The position numbers were made by a program, and so were the translations under genes. A stretch of DNA of 64,000 bases from Eurosta solidaginis (Eukaryota; Arthropoda; Insecta; Diptera; Tephritidae): positions 48,704,779-48,768,778 of the forward strand of contig NC_090319.1 in NCBI RefSeq assembly GCF_040869045.1, written 5' to 3'. This document shows, one piece after another, positions 10,951-21,602 of the stretch (position 1 is the first letter of the stretch; the number at the start of each line of letters is the position of its first letter). The notes beneath the pieces were generated by a model, which saw nothing but the letters and a program-made list of their open reading frames with translations, did no database searches and was not told where the DNA came from.

Positions 10951-12189
10951 ATCAATTCATCAAAATCAAAGTGTACCTACTATTATGTACACATGCTAAC
11001 CCATGAGCCAGTGATGTAAAGAAGCGATGCCGAATATTCATGCGTTTTAGAGAACCGATACCCGGCAAAAATGATCCAGAATTTAAGTATACCAACTTTA
11101 CAATACCTGGAAGGAATACCGCGAAAAAGTATACAGACTCGTTTAGGGACCTGTGTGAACTCATTCGTGGCCTCCGTACTCATGAAGATAAGCACCCAAA
11201 TCCAGGACACTCCATCGCGAAGGGAAAAGAGGACATACTGTTATAACTTAGACCACTAGATAGCAAACTGATGGAAAAGACGGGCTAGAGCTAAACGTGG
11301 TGTGATTCAAACCGGCTTATAAAATCGGCACGTTGCAGCTATTAACTGCATTTCATGGAAACTATTTTTTCGGCTAACTCTTGCAAATAAAATATGGCAG
11401 CAGTTGAAGGAGACGGATGTATGGTCTTCCGCAGGGACAGGTCCGTTTTGACTGCTGTTGGGACAGATTTTACATAACCTAGTGCTTGTAGGGTGCAAAA
11501 TGGCAATAAGCCCTCGGTGTGCATGTAAATGCCAAAGTACTTCCTGTGCCAGCAACAAAAGGTTGACCGTCTTCACTTGCATGGCAAGCAGCACCTTCAG
11601 AGTGGAACTTTCAGCTGCAAAAGAGAATTGATGGGAGCATCATAGTCTACTGGTACGCTGTTACTTTGGTTTTTTCTTAGATACCATTCTTCATCGCATA
11701 CGGTATTTATTAACATTGAGAAATCCTTTATATAAAGAGTATGCCTAAGGAGTCTCTTATACATTGCCGGTGCTTTCAACAATATCGCTAAACGGGCGAT
11801 TGTGGATGGTCTAATTTACATTGTAGTAGATACAGCCTTGACTAGATATGTAGATCAGGTGCATGCTTAATTGTATGAAGATTACTTCGCAATGGCTTCA
11901 GTATTAGACAACAAAATTAGTGGAAACAGGCAGGTCGCAGGGCGGGGTTTTTTCACCTTTTCTGTACGCCGGCTATGAATCAGATGCTTAGACGATTCGA
12001 CGACGGTCCCATCAAACTTACGGCATACGTATATTACGTTGCAGCTGTCATAACTGGAAAAAGCGCTCCAACAATATTCTCTTTGATGGGCATTATAATT
12101 TCGGGTTGATCGATAACGCGGAAACATGAATTTGGTTTTGATTACGATATAAGGTCTTGAATTTGACTAGGCCTAAGCTGGAAAATTTG
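10951..12189. other. Unclassified DNA, possibly a decayed mobile element on the minus strand
   Basis: Base composition at 11280-12130 is less AT-biased than in the neighbours. The minus strand carries four fairly long open frames (11307-11594, 11342-11524, 11597-11782, 11882-12127) in close succession. I do not recognise a domain in any of them. No LTR, terminal repeat or poly(A) tail was found. Confidence 0.3.
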
Positions 12190-13251
12190 ATCCTGTAGGA
12201 GAGGACCACGCCCACTTTTAAAAAAAATTTTTTTTAAGTAAAATTTTAACAAAAAATGTAATATCTTTACAGTATATAAGTAAATTATGTCAACATTCAA
12301 CTCCAGTAATGATGTGGTGCAACAAAATACAAAAATAAAAGAAAATTTCAAAATGGGTGTGGCTCCGCCCTTTTTCATTTAATTTGTCTAGGATACTTTT
12401 AACGCCATAAGTCCAACAAAAATTAACCAATCCTTTTGAAATTTGGTAGGGGCATAGATTTTATGACGTTAACGGTTTTCTGTGAAAATGGGCGGAATAG
12501 GTTGATGCCACGCCCAGTTTTTATACACAGTCGTCCGTCTGTCCTTCCGCATGGCCGTTAACACGATAACTTGAGCAAAAATCGACATATCTTTAATGAA
12601 CTTAGTTCACGTGCTTACTTGAACACGCCCACTTTTTCGATATCGAAAATTACGAAAAATGAAAAAAATGCCATAATTCTATACTAAATACGAAAAAAGG
12701 GATGAAACATGGTAAGGTAATTGGATTGTTTTATTGACGCGAAATATAACTTTAGAAAAAACTTTGTAAAATGGTTGTGACACCTACCATATTAAGTAGA
12801 AGAAAATGAAAAATTTCTGCAGGGCGAAATAAAAAACCCTTAAAATCTTGGCAGGTATTACATATATAAATAAATTAGCGGTATCCAACAGATGATGGTC
12901 TGGGTCACCCTGGTCCATATTTTGGTCGATATCTGGAAAACGCCTTCACATATACAACTACCACCACTCCCTTTTAAAACTCTCATTAATAACTTTAATT
13001 TGATACCCATATCGTACAAACTCATTCTAGAGTCACCCCTGGTCCACCTTTATGGCGATATTTCGAAAAGGCGTCCACCTATAGAACTAAGCCCCACGCC
13101 CTTTTAAAATACTCATTAACTCCTTTCATTTGATACCCATATCGTACAAACGCATGCTAGAGTCACCCCTGGTCCACCTTTATGGCGATATCTCGAAAAG
13201 GCGACCACCTATACAACAACCACCACTCCCTTTTAAAACCCTCATTAATAC

Positions 13252-13954
13252 TGTAACGAATTTACTTGCAAATCCTCTTATTTGCAATCCTCTGCTAAGT
13301 TCGAATCACTAAACTGTTGAATAAATAACTCCAATATTGAATAATGGAAAAATGGCCTTTATTAAAGTACTTCACAATAACACTTATACTTTGCTACTCG
13401 CTGGCCTAATAACCAAACTGATTGATAACTCAAATTAAACTCTAATATTGGCCGCCAGATCGCGTGCTTAATCAATAACTGATTGATTGCTCAACTCAAA
13501 CTGAATTACTTCTTACTCGCTTGGCCCGCTTTTATAGTTTACGCTGCATACTTCTAGACTCTTCGATTTCCAGAACTTACTAGTTGTTTCGGCTAGAAAA
13601 TCGCCAGCCACAACTACGTGCACAAATTATTGCTCTCTCTTGTGACAACTCAGATAAGATATATGCATGTGTTTGTGCATTGCCGCTCCGCTGCTCGTAT
13701 ACGTACATATGTGTAGACGCAATTATTTATTCGTTTATGTAGATACATAAAGATTGAATTATTGATGTGAATGTTGGTAGTTTACAGTCTCTCGCGCGCA
13801 CATAGGCATATAAGTAAATGCATCTGTGTGTGACATCTCTCTGGGCTGCCTTATATATGTGTATACTTGATTTGATTATTAACGTAAATACTGCTTGGCA
13901 TGGCCTTAGCATCGCCTTAGTGATGGGATAATTTAGTGATGCTAATATCCGTGA
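13252..13954 (-). repeat. 3' LTR of the gypsy element
   Basis: In element orientation this LTR begins TGTCACGG (two further bases, to 13956) and ends CGTTACA, forming a TGTCACG/CGTTACA inverted end pair. It carries CTATAAAAGC (13528-13537) as a TATA box and AATAAA (13358-13363) as a poly(A) signal. It differs from the 5' LTR at about five positions. The 5' LTR lacks the two outermost bases. Confidence 0.93.
13528..13537 (-). promoter_or_regulatory. TATA box in the 3' LTR
   Basis: On the minus strand the LTR reads CTATAAAAGC followed by GGGCC. The same motif occurs in the 5' LTR at 18826-18835, and ATATAAAAGC or GTATAAAAGC variants occur in the solo LTRs near 47770 and 53696. It lies about 165 bp upstream of the AATAAA signal, a reasonable spacing for U3-R. 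Confidence 0.7.
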
Positions 13955-13970
13955 CACTGCCCTCCACCTA
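13955..13970 (-). other. Polypurine tract next to the 3' LTR
   Basis: On the minus strand GGTGGAGGGCAG immediately precedes the LTR start TGTCACGG. This is the expected plus-strand primer for reverse transcription in LTR elements. Confidence 0.7.
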
Positions 13971-15385
13971 AGTCTGATCGTCCCGATCAGACAAATCTCT
14001 CGATCTAAACGTTGCTAGCCTTTCCAAATGGACCACCTTCATTTTGGTTCGTGGTTTACCGATGGTTTGTATGCGGTACACTACATCGTTGATCCGTTTT
14101 ACAACTTTGTATGGGCCTTCCCAATTACACTGCAATTTCGGGGACAAACCTTTTTTACGTTGTGGGTTGTATAACAGCACCAAATCTCCTTCCTGAAAAT
14201 CTTCTGAATTAATTGCTTTATCATATCTGGCTTTCATCTTGTCACTCATAATCTTTGTTCGTTGCCTTATCAGATCATGTATTTCTCTTAGCTCTTCTTC
14301 CAAATCACTAGTGGATTTCCTGACATTTCTCTCCGCATTGGCATCTATCCCAAACTTCAAATCAGCTGGCAGTCTAAGGTCATTGCCAAAAATTACTTTT
14401 GCAGGGGTTTGGCCCGTTGTCTCATGCACTGCTGATCGGTAAGCCATCAAGAATAATAGTATGCGGGTATCCCATTCTTTATGGTACTTGTCCACTACTT
14501 TCCTTAAATGCTCCTACAATGTTCTATTGAATCGTTCTACCATACCATCGGATTGAGGATGCAATGCAGTTGTCCGTGTTTTTCGAATGCCCAATGACTT
14601 ACACATTTCCTGGAACACAGCTGATTCGAAATTCCTGCCTTGGTCAGAATGTAACTCCATTGGTACACCATACCTTGCAACCCAATTGTTTATAAACACT
14701 TCTGCTACCGTTTCCGCTTCTTGATTTGGGATTGGGTATACCTCTGGCCATTTGCTGAAATAATCCATAACAACCAGTACATATTTGTTTCCGCCGTTGC
14801 TAGTAGGAAATGGACCGGCGACATCCATAGCGATCCTTTCAAATGGCGCACCTGAGTTATATTACTTCATCTGGCCATGACTTCGTGTTGTGGGCCCTTT
14901 CGCTCTGCTGCAAACCTCGCAGTTCGCAATCCACTCAGTGACCGACTGACGGCAACCAACCCAATAGAATCTCTGTTTAATCTTCTCGAGCGTCTTCGTG
15001 ATTCCAAGATGACCTCCGCTTGGACCATTATGCAGCTCGCTGAGCACGTCAGGAATCCTCTTTCTGGGAACAACTATCAGTTTACTCTTGTATTTACCAT
15101 CCTCACTCTCCCATACTCGATGAAGGCAACCGGATATCAATTCTAAACTGTTCCACTGTGCCCAATATGACTTCGCAATGGGACTCTCTGCTGACATCTC
15201 TTCTCTGTTTGGTCTTTCATTTCGTTCGAGCCCTTGCATAACACGTGACAGATCTGCATCTTCTAGCTGACACTTTCTTAGTTGTTACTTGTCCCATTCA
15301 TCTGTACATGTTATATTCATTAGCCGGACATCTATAATGTCTTCTTTAGCCTCGGCTTTTGAACAGTGCTTGCATTCCAGTGCAC
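13968..15385 (-). pseudogene. gypsy pol: integrase, with two in-frame stops
   Basis: The N-terminal zinc domain spans about 15100-14900, with HNGPSGGHLG and CEVCSRAKG giving the His-His-Cys-Cys pattern. The catalytic core follows: MDVAGPFP at 14828 (first Asp), HSDQGRNF near 14640 (second Asp), and GMVERFNRTL near 14530 (Glu). The C-terminal part has GPYKVVKRI near 14110, the GPY/F-type module. In-frame stops at 14862-14864 (between zinc domain and core) and 14514-14516 (just after the core) break the chain in one continuous frame. The frame ends at 13968, close to the polypurine tract. Upstream, LECKHCSKAE-like linker sequence joins directly to the RT connection. Confidence 0.92.
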
Positions 15386-17128
15386 AAACGCTCCTTCAAT
15401 GTTTGGAAAGCCACTTCTTGCTCCTTCTTCCATTCAAAAGCTTTGTTTTTTCTTCTAAGCTCATGGAGGCTATGGGCTACGCTGGAAAAATTTGGTACGA
15501 ATCGGCGGTAATATGTGCACAGCCCAAGAAAACTTCTCAATTCATGTAGGTTCTGTGGTCTTGGCCAATCCTTTACAGCCTCTATTTTTTCGTTCGCAGT
15601 GCAGATGCCCTCTGTCGTTACCTTGTGACCCAAATAATTGACTTCCTTTTTAAACAGCGCACACTTTTTGGGACTTAACTTCAGACCAGCGCCAGCTATT
15701 CTATGGAAAACTTCCTCTAAGTTCTTAAGATGTTCATCAAAGTTCTTGCCCAATACGATGATGTCGTCCAGGTACACCAAGCATGTTTTCCAATGTAGTC
15801 CTTTCAGTACCTGGTCCATGAGTCTCTCAAAAGTAGCTGGTGGATTACAAAGTCCAAAAGGCATCACTGTAAATTGCCAAAGACCATCACCGACACTGAA
15901 GGCTGTTTTCTCTGTATCTTCCTCCTTCACCTCCACTTGCCAGTAGCCGCTTTTCAAGTCCAGCGTGGAAAACCATTTCGTACCAGATAGCGAGTCCAGA
16001 GTGTCGTCAATTCTTGGCAATGGGTAGCTATCCTTTTTCGTTACGTCATTCATTTTCCGGTAGTCCACGCAAAACCTCATTTTTCTATCCTTCTTTTTAC
16101 AAGTACTACCGGTGAGCTCCATGGACTAGCTGATGGTTCGATGACGCCGCTGTCGCTCATTTCTTGAATGATTTGACTCACAACTTCCCGCTTCGCCAGT
16201 GGAACACTACGTGGAGCTTGACGGATCGGCCTCGCATCTCCAGTGTCAATTTGATGTTTCACAACGTTGGTGCGGCCTGGTTTAGAATCATCCTGGTCAA
16301 ATATGTTCGCGTACTTTAGGAGCAGTTGTTTTGCCTTACTCTGATATGCTTCCTCTAGCCCCTGCTTCCATGCCGTGATGTCATTTGAAAGATCAGTGTT
16401 ACTAGCTGAAACGTGTTCCTGGAGCTGTTCACAGTTAATAACTACTTCAGCCTCTTGGCATCTTCCCAAAATAGCTCCTTTAGTCAGTTTGAGTGGTGAC
16501 TTGAACTCATTGAGTACTCTTACCGGAATACGTCCATCTTGTTTTGTCATAGCCAGGGTTTTTCCTACAAGTATGTTTAGTGCTGATTTGTTTGCTGCTT
16601 CGACAACCCACAATTTGTTTGTCCCACAATCTCCATCAATCTTTGCCCAGATGACTGCTTCGGATTTTGGTGGTATTTGCTGACTCTCTTCCACCAGCAC
16701 TCGTTTGCTGCTGTAGCCTCTATCGTAGCCGATTAAGAAGTCCACTCCAATTATGATTTCATCAACAATTTCTGCCACTATAAAATTGTGTACTACCGTG
16801 ACGTTCCCAATTGCGACTTCACATTCTACTTCTCCAATTACCTGGGTGTCCTCTCCCGTGGCTGTACGTAATCTTGCTCCAAGCAATGGTTTTATCTTTT
16901 TGTTGACTAAATCCGCTCGAATGATGGAATGAGATGCACCCGTATCTACAGTCAGTAACCGTTCCTTTCCGTCCACATGTCCTCCAACAGTAAGATTGCT
17001 CGATCTTCTTCCAATCTGCGAGATAGAGATTATGGGGCATTCAATTGCGGGAGCCAGCTGTCGCCCCTTGCGGCTGACTCGATTTAGTTTAACGATTGAG
17101 TGGTCTTGGATATTTGCTCATCACCTTC
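15380..17128 (-). pseudogene. gypsy pol: protease and reverse transcriptase, RNase H missing
   Basis: The pol frame is open from about 17128, overlapping the end of gag by some 40 bases in the -1 frame. The protease active site LTVDTGASHSII is near 16950. The RT follows with SSPVVLVK near 16110, then MRFCVDYRKMN near 16070, FSTLDLKSGYWQ near 15980, MPFGLCNPPATF near 15855, and the catalytic LVYLDDIIVL near 15765. The thumb and connection include LGHKVTTEGI and LRSFLGLCTYYRRF. A one-base change of an A run near 16095-16103 shifts the frame inside the RT. After LKERLCT near 15385 the sequence jumps to the pre-integrase linker, so the RNase H domain is absent. Confidence 0.92.
17051..17093 (-). 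promoter_or_regulatory. Probable programmed -1 ribosomal frameshift signal, gag to pol
   Basis: On the minus strand the gag codons TCG TTA AAC are directly followed by the gag stop TAA (17086-17084). The heptamer G-TTA-AAC (17093-17087) fits the X-XXY-YYZ slippery phase. A 6-nt spacer precedes an 8-bp stem, GAGTCAGC (17080-17073) pairing with GCTGGCTC (17058-17051) with one G-U pair and a 14-nt loop. A -1 slip puts the ribosome in the open pol frame. GUUAAAC is a known slippery heptamer, used by equine arteritis virus. Confidence 0.65.
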
Positions 17129-18490
17129 TGCTCTGCGTTTACGACCACACACATTGTTGGAGCTATTGGGACCGCTGCTGCAATGTCGTGCAATATGACC
17201 TGGGTTGCCGCACTTGAAACATTTAATAACTCCGGCATTTTTCTGTTGTGATCCCTTCAGTGCTTCCAAAATAGTGTCTACCCAATCTGGTCTTTCCACT
17301 TCTACACGGTGAGCTTTGTATGCTGGTTTACTCAATAGTGAGGCCGTTTCCTGAGTCAATGCATGTGATACCGTTTCAGCAAATGTCAGCTTTGGGTTTG
17401 CGTATGTAGCTCGCTTCGTTTCCACTTCTCGTATGCCATTTATGAAACTCTGGATTTTTACCCTTTCAGTGTATTCCACGGGTGCGTCCGCATTTGCAAG
17501 ATGAGCCAATCTTTCAATATCTGAAGCAAACTCCTGCAATGTCTCATTTGCTTTTTGGTAGCGGTTTCGCAACTCAATTTGGAATATCTGTTTTCTATGC
17601 TCGCTTCCGTAACGTCTCTCTAAAGCGCTCATCAATGTTTCGTAATGGTTCCGCTCGTACTCTGGGATGGTCTGTAAGATTTCCGCGGCAGGCCCTTTCA
17701 GTGCCACGAACAGAGCTGCAACTTTATCTTCAGCATTCCATTGGTTCACTGCTGCGGTCTTCTCAAACTGTAGCTTAAAGACCTGAAAAGGAACAGAACC
17801 GTCAAAGGATGGTGTCTTTACCTTTGGATTACTCGCTGAAACAGCTGGGCGATTTAGTTGTAACTGCTCCATACGACCTTTTAAATCATTTACTTCTGCC
17901 TGAAATTGAGCCATTTTTGCATCCTGCACTTCCAGTTTTGATGATACCTGTTCCAAAATTTCTGCCGACATTTCAGATATACGTGCCTCTTGCGCTTCCA
18001 ATTGAGATGCCATATATGTCTTTTGGTCTTCCAGTTGAGATGACACTTGCGACGTCATTTCTGAAATACGTGACTCCTGTGATTCCAGTTGGGATGCCAT
18101 ATATGTCTTCTGTAACTCCAGTTGGGATGTTATATTTGTCTTTTGTTCTTCCAGTTGGGATGTTATATTTGTCTTTTGTTCTTCCAGTTGGGATGACATG
18201 TTGGTGGATATTTGTGATGACATTTCGGACATTTGTGCCGATATTGCAGCCAATATCATGTTCAAGTCTGTGTTTGTAACTGTCTGCGATGTTTCGTTTT
18301 TCTCTTCAATTTTTGTTGTTGTTTCGTCCCCATCAGAATAAAAGACAAACTCGTCCACATCAATTCCTTGCGACTCCATTAACTCTCGTAGCCGTGCTTG
18401 AAGTTCGATCTTATTGCCAGTTGTATTTAATCCACGGTTCTCCAACTCCTTTTTCAGTTGCTGGATCTTCAATTCACTGAACTTTGCCAT
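17084..18490 (-). CDS. gag: gypsy gag polyprotein, intact
   Basis: This is an open frame of 468 codons starting at the ATG at 18490-18488. Residues 1-45 resemble a SAP-type helix-turn-helix (FSELKIQQLKKELENRGL, then GNKIELQARL). Residues about 100-193 are coiled-coil-like, with 11-residue repeats of the SQLEEQKTNIT type. A capsid-like region follows (VPFQVFKLQFEKTAA; then LQEFASDIERLAHLA), and a CX2CX4HX4C zinc knuckle, CFKCGNPGHIARHC, lies at about 424-437. A basic GRKRRAEGDE tail ends at the frameshift signal. It would package element RNA and form the cytoplasmic particle. No disruption is seen, unlike pol. The SAP assignment is from pattern only. Confidence 0.9.
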   Translation of the reverse strand: MAKFSELKIQQLKKELENRGLNTTGNKIELQARLRELMESQGIDVDEFVFYSDGDETTTKIEEKNETSQTVTNTDLNMILAAISAQMSEMSSQISTNMSSQLEEQKTNITSQLEEQKTNITSQLELQKTYMASQLESQESRISEMTSQVSSQLEDQKTYMASQLEAQEARISEMSAEILEQVSSKLEVQDAKMAQFQAEVNDLKGRMEQLQLNRPAVSASNPKVKTPSFDGSVPFQVFKLQFEKTAAVNQWNAEDKVAALFVALKGPAAEILQTIPEYERNHYETLMSALERRYGSEHRKQIFQIELRNRYQKANETLQEFASDIERLAHLANADAPVEYTERVKIQSFINGIREVETKRATYANPKLTFAETVSHALTQETASLLSKPAYKAHRVEVERPDWVDTILEALKGSQQKNAGVIKCFKCGNPGHIARHCSSGPNSSNNVCGRKRRAEGDEQISKTTQSLN

Positions 18491-18530
18491 GTCCAAGTTG
18501 TATTCCCAATCTTCGGAATTTATTCAACAA

Positions 18531-18547
18531 TTCCTCTTCTGACACCA
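18531..18547 (-). other. Primer binding site
   Basis: Two bases after the 5' LTR the minus strand reads TGGTGTCAGAAGAGGAA. The TGG start is complementary to the CCA end of a tRNA, and TGGTGTCAGAAG is the form I associate with tRNA-Leu priming. The tRNA identity needs comparison with the host tRNA set. Confidence 0.75.
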
Positions 18548-18549
18548 AT

Positions 18550-19252
18550 TGTAACGAATTTACTTGCAAATCCTCTTATTTGCAATCCTCTGCTAAGTTC
18601 GAATCACTAAACTGTTGAATAAATAACTCCAATATTGATTAATGGAAAAATGGCCTTTATTAAAGTACTTCACAATAACACTTATACTTTGCTACTCGCT
18701 GGCCTAATAACCAAACTGATTGATAACTCAAATTAAACTCTAATATTGGCCGCCAGATCGCGTGCTTAATCAATAACTGATTGATTGCTCAACTTAAACT
18801 GAATTACTTCTTACTCGCTTGCCCCGCTTTTATAGTTTACGCTGCATACTTCTAGGCTCTTCGATTTCCAGAACTTACTAGTTGTTTCGGCTAGAAAATC
18901 GCCAGCCACAACTACGTGCACAAATTATTGCTCTCTCTTGTGACAACTCAGATAAGATATATGCATGTGTTTGTGCATTGCCGCTCCGCTGCTCGTATAC
19001 GTACATATGTGTAGACGCAATTATTTATTCGTTTATGTAGATACATAAAGATTGAATTATTGATGTGAATGTTAGTAGTTTACAGTCTCTCGCGCGCACA
19101 TAGGCATATAAGTAAATGCATCTGTGTGTGACATCTCTCTGGGCTGCCTTATATATGTGTATACTTGATTTGATTATTAACGTAAATACTGCTTGGCATG
19201 GCCTTAGCATCGCCTTAGTGATGGGATAATTTAGTGATGCTAATATCCGTGA
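18550..19252 (-). repeat. 5' LTR of the gypsy element
   Basis: This is a direct repeat of 13252-13954 at an exact offset of 5298 bp. It has a TATA motif at 18826-18835 and AATAAA at 18656-18661. Differences seen from the other LTR include GATTAATGG versus GAATAATGG and AGGCTC versus AGACTC. It drives transcription towards lower coordinates, into gag. Confidence 0.93.
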
Positions 19253-19533
19253 TAATACCTTTAATTTGATACCCATATCGTACAAACGCATTCTAGAGTT
19301 CACCCTGATCCACCTTTATGGCTATATCCCTAAATGGCGTCCACCTATAGAACTATGGCCCACTCCCTCATAAAATACTCTTTAAATTCATTTGATACAC
19401 ATGTCATACAAACACATTCCAGGGTTTCCCTCGGTTCATTTTCCTACATGGTTATTTTTCCTTATGTTGTCACCATAGCTCTCAACTGATGATGTAATGT
19501 TCGGTTACACCCGAACTTAACCTTCCTTACTTG

Positions 19534-20220
19534 TTTTTTGTTTAATTTTGAAACTTTTTCGCACTTTTTTCGCTCATCAGCTTTTTGCGGTAACTATTGG
19601 TACATTTTTTCATAGCTGATACGTGGTTTTTAGAAAAATGCCACAACTATAGTTTTGTTTTATGTACACTTAATAACAAAAACACGAATCTATGCACGAA
19701 CATACACACACACACACACACACACACACGTACACATGCTCGTAAGCGGCTTAAAAAGTTAAAATTTAAATTTGTTTTGTTTGGGCTTAAACGAATATAT
19801 TGGCAGCGTGTCAATTTTGATTAGGTTTTCGGGTTGCGGTTGCGGTTGTGGTTTTGGGAAGCACACTTGTTCTACACGTCCAACAATTGGCTGCAATGAA
19901 GTTTATCGCGCCTGCAATGACCTTTATACATATATACATACATAGATATGTAAACGAATTTGCACATTTTTAGTTATTGAATATTTTGTATTTAACTAAA
20001 AACTAATTGAAATTTGTTTTTAGTTTGGTATGAATTCGGTTCTTGTTTCCAATTTTCGCGCAAAAGCACATTAAAATATTTTTGCTGCCGTCCTTTGGTC
20101 GAATCACAGCGACATTGGATTTCAATAAAATGGTTTCATGGAGTGTGTGATAGATATCTTATATCCATTTTCGGGCGAAGACTCTTGTCCTGACTTCTCG
20201 ATATCTTTTTGTCGGATCAT
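19534..20220. other. No gene; includes a (CA)n microsatellite
   Basis: A CA dinucleotide run of about 13 units lies at 19704-19729. The rest is AT-rich sequence without recognisable coding or repeat structure. Confidence 0.6.
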
Positions 20221-20224
20221 ATGA

Positions 20225-21550
20225 CCCCACTCAAAGGCTGGCAGAAGCTCTGATGTAGCACCTAATGATTTCAGACCAATTAGTCTGTCGTGGGAGGGAC
20301 GCAACAAATTAAATGGGGTTACACTGAAATGACAGTCGTTGGTCGGGAAAAATCCCGAGTCGTTTCTTCTTAAAACGTTAGAGCGTTTGATTGATCTTTA
20401 CCTAGGAGAAAGGATTCATAGGGGGCTACTATCGGCTTCGCAGTTTGGCTTTTGTAAAAGCAGTTCAATGGAAACTGCTATCCATACGATTGTAATACAA
20501 ATAGAGGGGTCCCTAGAACTCAAAAAGCTTGCTCTGGCTGCATTCCTAGATATCAAGGTGATGTATAACAATGTCTTACTTATCTGTGCCCATCAAATAC
20601 GCTATGGTTGGTTCAGGAGTCGGGGCTTTGGTTTGAATTGATTTATAAACATATCAGCAGCAGAACTGTCACAGCACAATGGGGAGTGGCCATAATGGAG
20701 AGAAAGGTGTGTCAACGAGCACCATGTGGAGCTGAAAAGCAATGGCTGTCAGATGTTTGGCTACGCATATTACCTGGGTATACTAGTCAGGGGAAAATTT
20801 CTGGACATCCTACGCAATATTCTGCAGGGCTACCTGGACACTGTGGCTAGGTGAGCTGAATCATGTGGATTTGCGGTCAACAAAGGAAAAACGGAACTGG
20901 TCCTTTTTACAAGGAGATGTAAAGTGCCCGCTTTCAGAACCGCCCTTCCGGGGTACCGCTGTTACTTTCTATTAGGATTGAATATTTAACAAGAATTTTT
21001 GAAAAAAAACTTTCCTGCAGACCGAATATGGAAGATAGGGCCAGGAAAGCCGCGGTTACCTTGTACTGCTGTACGCTCCCGCAAAATGTAGTACACTGGC
21101 TTAATGAGATGTTAGCCAGAAAGGTTCTAGTCTATGGGGTGGTGGTCTGGTGGAATGCACAGGACACTGCGACTACCACTAAAATATTAGTATCAGTGGT
21201 GCTCTTACAGCAACACCTTTCTTGGCATTGAATGTCATACTGAACATACATCCAGTAGATATGGAAATACATGCAGTACGTCTCAATATACTGGAAACCC
21301 CATCCTACTGAGCTGTATGAAGGATGATGAGGTGAAATCATTAGTTACTTTATGCTTGTCGCGACACATTTGGATCTCCGGAGGATTTACGCAAGGTTGA
21401 GATCGATCTCGTAAGAAACTAATTCGTTGCTACGCAACGATTCTTCAAGAAACTATAGCTACGTTACCGTTATTTTATGTGGTATCACAACGGAACTTCA
21501 TGCTGTCCAAGTGAGTTTCCCCTACCAGGGCAGCTACCATTTAACCTAAC
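20225..21550 (+). pseudogene. LINE ORF2 remnant (RT), ending in a TAACCTAAC tail
   Basis: Reverse transcriptase sequence appears as DFRPISLS near 20270 and SFLLKTLERLIDLYL near 20355, then LLSASQFGF and ETAIHTIVIQIEGS near 20430-20510, and ALAAFLDIK near 20540. The thumb-like KVLVYGVVVWWN is near 21125. Stops and frame changes separate the blocks, and the catalytic YADD block is not visible. The 3' end carries GTGGTATCACAACGGA and then TTTAACCTAACTTAA, like the (CCTAA)n-tailed LINEs elsewhere in the window. The LOA/I-like assignment is tentative. Confidence 0.7.
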
Positions 21551-21602
21551 TTAATGGGGGCGTTACACCGCCTACTTTTCCAAAATTAAAAAATATATAT
21601 AT

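Larger units (their letters stand above)
13252..19252 (-). mobile_element. Ty3/gypsy LTR retrotransposon, both LTRs present, pol defective
   Basis: Two direct LTRs of 703 bp enclose an internal region of about 4.6 kb read on the minus strand: primer site, gag, protease, reverse transcriptase, integrase, purine tract. TAATAC (5-6 bp shared) on both sides is the target duplication, within an array unit of copy B. Gag is intact. Pol has a one-base frame break near 16100, stops at 14862 and 14514, and a deletion of the RNase H domain near 15380. No envelope frame exists. The domain order RT, (RNase H), integrase is that of Ty3/gypsy. Confidence 0.95.
12190..19533 (+). mobile_element. TACTCAG-family element, copy B, truncated and split by a gypsy element
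   Basis: The left hairpin end and first module are missing. Recognisable sequence starts near 12190 with GGACCACGCCCAC. It continues through the second module (12530-12680) and into the 130-bp array (12890-13251). The gypsy insertion at 13252-19252 interrupts the array, which resumes at 19253. The copy ends with the GTTCGGTTACACCCGAAC hairpin and CCTTCCTTACTTG near 19533. Confidence 0.8.

Noticed and set aside
13727..13957. Minus-strand open frame inside the LTR, also present at 19025-19303
   Set aside because: It occurs in both LTRs, overlaps the U3 region and has no recognised domain.
17482..18480. Long plus-strand frames opposite gag
   Set aside because: They are antisense shadows of the gag frame with its repeated codons.
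13955..19252. Envelope gene that would make the gypsy element an errantivirus
   Set aside because: Integrase ends within about 15 bases of the 3' LTR, leaving no room for an envelope frame.
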